From assembly GCF_946479415.1 (NCBI RefSeq), contig NZ_CAMLFY010000160.1, forward strand, positions 1 through 8,335: a stretch of DNA of 8,335 bases, given 5' to 3'. Of the stretch, positions 5,882 to 8,335 are shown piece after piece. This DNA comes from an uncultured Shinella sp. (GTDB lineage: Bacteria; Pseudomonadota; Alphaproteobacteria; Rhizobiales; Rhizobiaceae). Both the position numbers and the translations under genes were made by a program. The notes beneath the pieces are model-generated. The model saw only the letters and a list, made by a program, of their open reading frames with translations, made no database searches and had not been told where the DNA came from. The stretch's first letter is position 1. Each line of letters starts with the position of its first letter.

Positions 5882-6960
5882 ACGTAGGCGGCGAACAGGA
5901 AGGACACCGCCAGCACGAAGATCAGTGTCGGGATCGCCCACATGATCGCCGTATAGGCCTGCTCCTGCACATAGGGGCCGAACAGCCGCGCCACCACATT
6001 GAAGCGCGAGAAGACGACGTTCACGAAGAGCGCCGAGGCAAGCCCGATATAGTTCAGCGCAAACAGCCGATTGACCGTGTTGTCGCCGACCGACAGCACC
6101 GTATAGCTGCTGTAGACCGTGAAATTCAGCGCGATGATGGCGAAGAGGCCGCCGATGATGATGTTGACCATCTCATAGGTATCCACCTGGAAGACGCCGT
6201 CCTCCATGGTGTTGAGCCAGATCGCCAGCTGCGGAATGAGCAGCGACGCGAGCAGCGGAATGAAGATCGAGGCGACGACGAGGCCAAGCTTGCGCTCGAT
6301 ATCGAGTGAGGCGACGACCTGTGCGTGGGTGCCGTTGTACCAGCCCGGCTGTGGGGCGCTCTTCAGGTCGATGAGGCCGATGGTCCAGCCGCCGAGTTCG
6401 GCATTGGCGGAGGGACGGCTGAAATCGATATCGGACTGGTCGAAGCGCAGGATCATCTCCGCCGTCGTCAGGCCATCGGCTGATATCGCGACGGCGAGTT
6501 TCTGGCGGTCGAAGGGGAAGCGCTCGACATTGACGTCGACGGTGAAGTCGGCGGTCACCCGGTGCAGCAATTCCGCCTGCCCGCTCGGATAGATCTTCAG
6601 ACCATATTCGGAGCGCTCCGCCTCGCCGACTTGGTTGGCGATGCGCACCGGCGGAGTCCAGATCTCCTTCATGCGCGCCTCGGCCGCACTGCCGCGCAGC
6701 GTTTCCGGCGTACCGCCGCCATCGGCCCCGCTCGCCAGGCGCGAATCGGTCCAGCGCAGGCGCAGGTCCACCGTGGCGCGGAATTTCCCGGCATTCTCGT
6801 CGAAACTCTCGATCGACAGCACGGTCGCCGCCGCCTGCACGGCAATCGGCAGGCCTTTGTCGCGCGGCAGGGTGGGATCGGCGAGTGCCGGGGTGCAGAA
6901 AGCGGCGAAGAGCGCGATCAGCGCCGCAAGGCCGGCGGCCATGAAACGGAAGCGCGCCAT
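5878..6960 (-). CDS. Prokaryotic pentameric ligand-gated ion channel (Cys-loop superfamily)
   Basis: This protein has 360 residues. A signal peptide (1-27, ending TPALA) leads into a periplasmic ligand-binding domain (about 28-222) with strand DLRLRWTDSRL (65-75), loop A EIWTPPVRIANQ (99-110), and the Pro-loop FTVDVNVERFPFDRQ (139-153), equivalent to the Cys-loop but lacking both cysteines, as in other bacterial members. DIERKLG (220-226) leads to four membrane helices: M1 about 227-248 with conserved P235, M2 about 264-285, M3 about 297-317 and M4 about 337-358. The M1-M2 linker has D254 and D260, with E263 at the M2 entrance; acidic residues there could favour cations. The family forms homopentameric channels in the inner membrane, such as GLIC and ELIC. 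ATG 6960 follows the upstream stop by 1 nt, with AAGG 9 nt before it; longer in-frame starts run into the Cache gene and lose the signal peptide. The ligand is unknown. Confidence 0.9.
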   Translation of the reverse strand: MARFRFMAAGLAALIALFAAFCTPALADPTLPRDKGLPIAVQAAATVLSIESFDENAGKFRATVDLRLRWTDSRLASGADGGGTPETLRGSAAEARMKEIWTPPVRIANQVGEAERSEYGLKIYPSGQAELLHRVTADFTVDVNVERFPFDRQKLAVAISADGLTTAEMILRFDQSDIDFSRPSANAELGGWTIGLIDLKSAPQPGWYNGTHAQVVASLDIERKLGLVVASIFIPLLASLLIPQLAIWLNTMEDGVFQVDTYEMVNIIIGGLFAIIALNFTVYSSYTVLSVGDNTVNRLFALNYIGLASALFVNVVFSRFNVVARLFGPYVQEQAYTAIMWAIPTLIFVLAVSFLFAAYV

Positions 6961-6961
6961 G

Positions 6962-8098
6962 TCAGAGCGCCTTTTCCGGTTCGGCGCGGCGGCTGCGGAT
7001 GCGCTCATAAAGCCGCAGCATCGGCTGCATTTCCTCCGGGAAGGTTTCCGCGCCTTCGATGGGCGCCAGCGTCCCGCCATGGCCCACCGCATCGAAGCGC
7101 TCGCCAAGCACGGCCAGCGGGCGCAGCAGGAAGCCGCGCAGCACGATGAGGATGAAGGCGGCGAGCAGCACGATAGCGATAAGGGTGACGACCCCCTGCC
7201 AGATCAGCAGCCGGCTGACGGCGGCGCGCGAGGCGCTGAAATCCTGCGTCGCGGCGATGACGCCGAGTGGCGTACCAGAGCCGCTGGTGACCGGCAAAAG
7301 CACGACGCCGCGGGCAAGGCCCTGGGCGTCGCGCACATAATGGGACGGCTCGTTGACGACGGCGATATCGCCAGGGCCGGCAAGCTCGGCCATCAGCTGC
7401 GCATTGGTCGCCTCGATGCGGATATATTTGCCGACGCGGTTCTGGTCTCCTAGACGCTCCGGGTCGATGCCCTGACCGTATTCCCTGAGGATGCTCTCGT
7501 CGATGAACAGCGCGAGATCGAGGCCGTAAGCCGTCTTGAGGTTGGCGAGAACGCTGCCGTAATCGATGCCGAATTCGAAGGTGCCGATATGGTTGCCGGC
7601 CGGGTCCAGCACGGGCGAAACGCCGAAGATGCCCGGCCCGTTGCGCGCGACGGCGGCCCCCTTCATCGGCACCCGCTCCTTGTTGGCCGCGACCACAAGC
7701 GGGCGCGTGCGGCTCAGGTCATCCCCGAATTTCGCGGGGTCATGCAGGCGCAGGAACGAGACGGCATCGGCCGTGTGGAACTGCGCCTGGTCGACGCCGT
7801 GGCGGGCCTTCTGGCCGGCGAAACTGGCCGAAAGTTCCGCATTCAGCCCGGTCCGGTCGCCGGCGGCGAACAGCCGGCGCACCGTCGGCAATTCGGCGAT
7901 CAGCTCGGCGCGCGCCAAAGCCTTGTTTTCCGAATCGCGGATCGCCGTTTCGACGATCGCCTGCATGGTCTGGAACTGGCTGCTTTCGACGGCATCGGTC
8001 ATGCCGGAAAACAGGCGGCTGGTCACCAGCGCGGCGCCGGCCACGATGATGACGACAGCCAGGATGAGAGCAACGGGAGCGCTGCGCCGGAATGTCAT
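6962..8098 (-). CDS. Cache-domain membrane sensor lacking an output domain
   Basis: This protein has 378 residues. TM1 is at about 8-27. A large periplasmic domain (about 30-295) resembles double-Cache sensors of chemoreceptors, with an N-terminal helix through ALARAELIAELPTVRRLF (60-77), the membrane-distal module FLRLHDPAKFGDDL (115-128), and GIFGVSPVLDPAGNHIGTFEFGIDYG (156-181) as the hallmark Cache strand-turn-strand region. TM2 is at about 298-320. The remaining 58 residues (RGFLLRPLAVLGERF...YERIRSR) look like a HAMP or HAMP remnant, and no methyl-accepting, kinase, GGDEF or EAL domain follows. It may therefore pass its signal through a partner protein. The ion-channel gene starts 1 nt after its stop, so the two are probably co-transcribed. 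ATG 8098 was chosen for AGG 6 nt upstream; the in-frame TTG at 8140 has no Shine-Dalgarno. Confidence 0.82.
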   Translation of the reverse strand: MTFRRSAPVALILAVVIIVAGAALVTSRLFSGMTDAVESSQFQTMQAIVETAIRDSENKALARAELIAELPTVRRLFAAGDRTGLNAELSASFAGQKARHGVDQAQFHTADAVSFLRLHDPAKFGDDLSRTRPLVVAANKERVPMKGAAVARNGPGIFGVSPVLDPAGNHIGTFEFGIDYGSVLANLKTAYGLDLALFIDESILREYGQGIDPERLGDQNRVGKYIRIEATNAQLMAELAGPGDIAVVNEPSHYVRDAQGLARGVVLLPVTSGSGTPLGVIAATQDFSASRAAVSRLLIWQGVVTLIAIVLLAAFILIVLRGFLLRPLAVLGERFDAVGHGGTLAPIEGAETFPEEMQPMLRLYERIRSRRAEPEKAL

Positions 8099-8127
8099 GA
8101 AAAGCCTGCGATACTGGAGAAACCGGG

Positions 8128-8146
8128 ATGGTTGACGCAAAATTAA
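8128..8146 (-). promoter_or_regulatory. CtrA-like box upstream of the Cache gene
   Basis: Read on the minus strand, the site is TTAA, 7 nt, TCAACCAT. It differs by one base from the alphaproteobacterial CtrA consensus TTAA-N7-TTAAC with the CCAT extension. It would cover roughly +1 to +19 of the promoter proposed at 8154-8182, a position suited to repression. It is motif-level evidence only. Confidence 0.35.
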
Positions 8147-8153
8147 CAGCGTT

Positions 8154-8182
8154 TTCTAAACTAGCAATCGCAGGATTTTCAA
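8154..8182 (-). promoter_or_regulatory. Candidate sigma-70-type promoter for the Cache/channel operon
   Basis: On the minus strand, TTGAAA (8182-8177) and TTAGAA (8159-8154) are separated by 17 bp, in the AT-rich part of the 153-bp gap before ATG 8098. Four or more bases of each hexamer match the sigma-70 consensus. No other good pair is seen in this gap. Confidence 0.4.
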
Positions 8183-8242
8183 AGTCCATTTTTGACCGCC
8201 GCTCCGCCGCGAAAACCCGTTCGCAGCGGAGCCTTCGCAACG

Positions 8243-8254
8243 TGACGATCGTCA
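8243..8254. repeat. 12-bp perfect palindrome at the stop of the right-edge gene
   Basis: TGACGATCGTCA reads the same on both strands. Its last three bases are the stop codon of the partial minus-strand gene. There is no T-tract, so it is not an intrinsic terminator. It could be a protein-binding site or chance. Confidence 0.4.
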
Positions 8255-8335
8255 GCGCGGCAGGTCCGGCCGATAGCCTTCGCCACCCCAGACATGCGCC
8301 CGGCGCGGCGGCGGCGCTGGTGGCGCATAGTGGCG
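8252..8335 (-). CDS. C-terminal end of an unidentified protein, 5' part outside the window
   Basis: The minus-strand frame is open from the window edge to TGA at 8254-8252, giving 27 residues. It reads a Pro/Arg-rich run (PPAPPPRR), then AHVWGGEGYRPDLPR. The GC-rich codon use and defined end look like the tail of a real protein, and a 153-bp gap with a candidate promoter follows. A proline-rich, basic tail ending in a short aromatic-glycine motif is all that can be said; I do not recognise the family. Confidence 0.5.
   Translation of the reverse strand, partial: RHYAPPAPPPRRAHVWGGEGYRPDLPR

Noticed and set aside
5416..6309. Plus-strand frame of 297 codons across sufE and the channel gene end
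   Set aside because: It overlaps two recognised genes out of frame, and its Arg/His/Asp-rich translation has no family features.
6961..7107. N-terminal extension of the ion-channel frame by 49 codons
   Set aside because: It overlaps the 3' end of the Cache gene and would bury the clear signal peptide that starts at 6960.
6635..7453. Plus-strand frame of 272 codons opposite the channel and Cache genes
   Set aside because: It is antisense to two genes with strong domain evidence and has no recognisable domain itself.
8099..8140. TTG start 14 codons upstream for the Cache protein
   Set aside because: There is no Shine-Dalgarno there. ATG 8098 has AGG at good spacing and places the membrane helix directly after a short basic N-terminus.

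Overview
The window looks like a piece of chromosome from an alphaproteobacterium, most likely in the Rhizobiaceae (Rhizobium, Agrobacterium, Ensifer or Shinella type). The DNA is GC-rich with strong third-position bias. The proteins are also typical of that group: DUF1491 and DUF5330 proteins, a stand-alone SufE, an RTX protein of rhizobial style and a PdhS-like histidine kinase. I cannot name the genus. No tRNA, rRNA, CRISPR array, insertion sequence or phage gene is visible.

Layout from left to right. (1) Bases 1-1618, minus strand: most of an RTX calcium-binding protein, cut by the left edge a little before its C-terminus. It has a beta-helix-like region of 12 coils, then RTX nonapeptides and a serralysin-type C-terminal domain. 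(2) Bases 1718-4525, minus strand: a three-gene set read right to left. It holds a membrane PAS histidine kinase, a one-pass peptidoglycan-binding protein overlapping the kinase by 29 nt, and a DUF1491 protein 62 nt further on whose ribosome binding site lies in a hairpin loop. (3) Bases 4526-4885: a divergent intergenic region. (4) Bases 4886-5881, plus strand: a DUF5330 protein, a clear intrinsic terminator, then sufE. (5) Bases 5878-8098, minus strand: a two-gene unit read right to left, a Cache-domain membrane sensor without any output domain, then (1 nt after its stop) a prokaryotic pentameric ligand-gated ion channel of the Cys-loop superfamily. The channel gene overlaps sufE by 4 nt tail to tail. 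(6) Bases 8252-8335, minus strand: the last 27 codons of an unidentified gene.

The most interesting unit is the Cache sensor plus ligand-gated channel pair. Both proteins place a potential small-molecule-binding domain in the periplasm, they are almost certainly co-transcribed, and the Cache protein has no enzymatic or chemotaxis output of its own. The Cache protein may therefore be an accessory ligand sensor for the channel. This is inference from gene order and domain content. Secondary points are the alternating 22/23-residue coil period of the RTX protein, the hairpin at the DUF1491 start, and CtrA-like motifs upstream of the Cache gene and the kinase.
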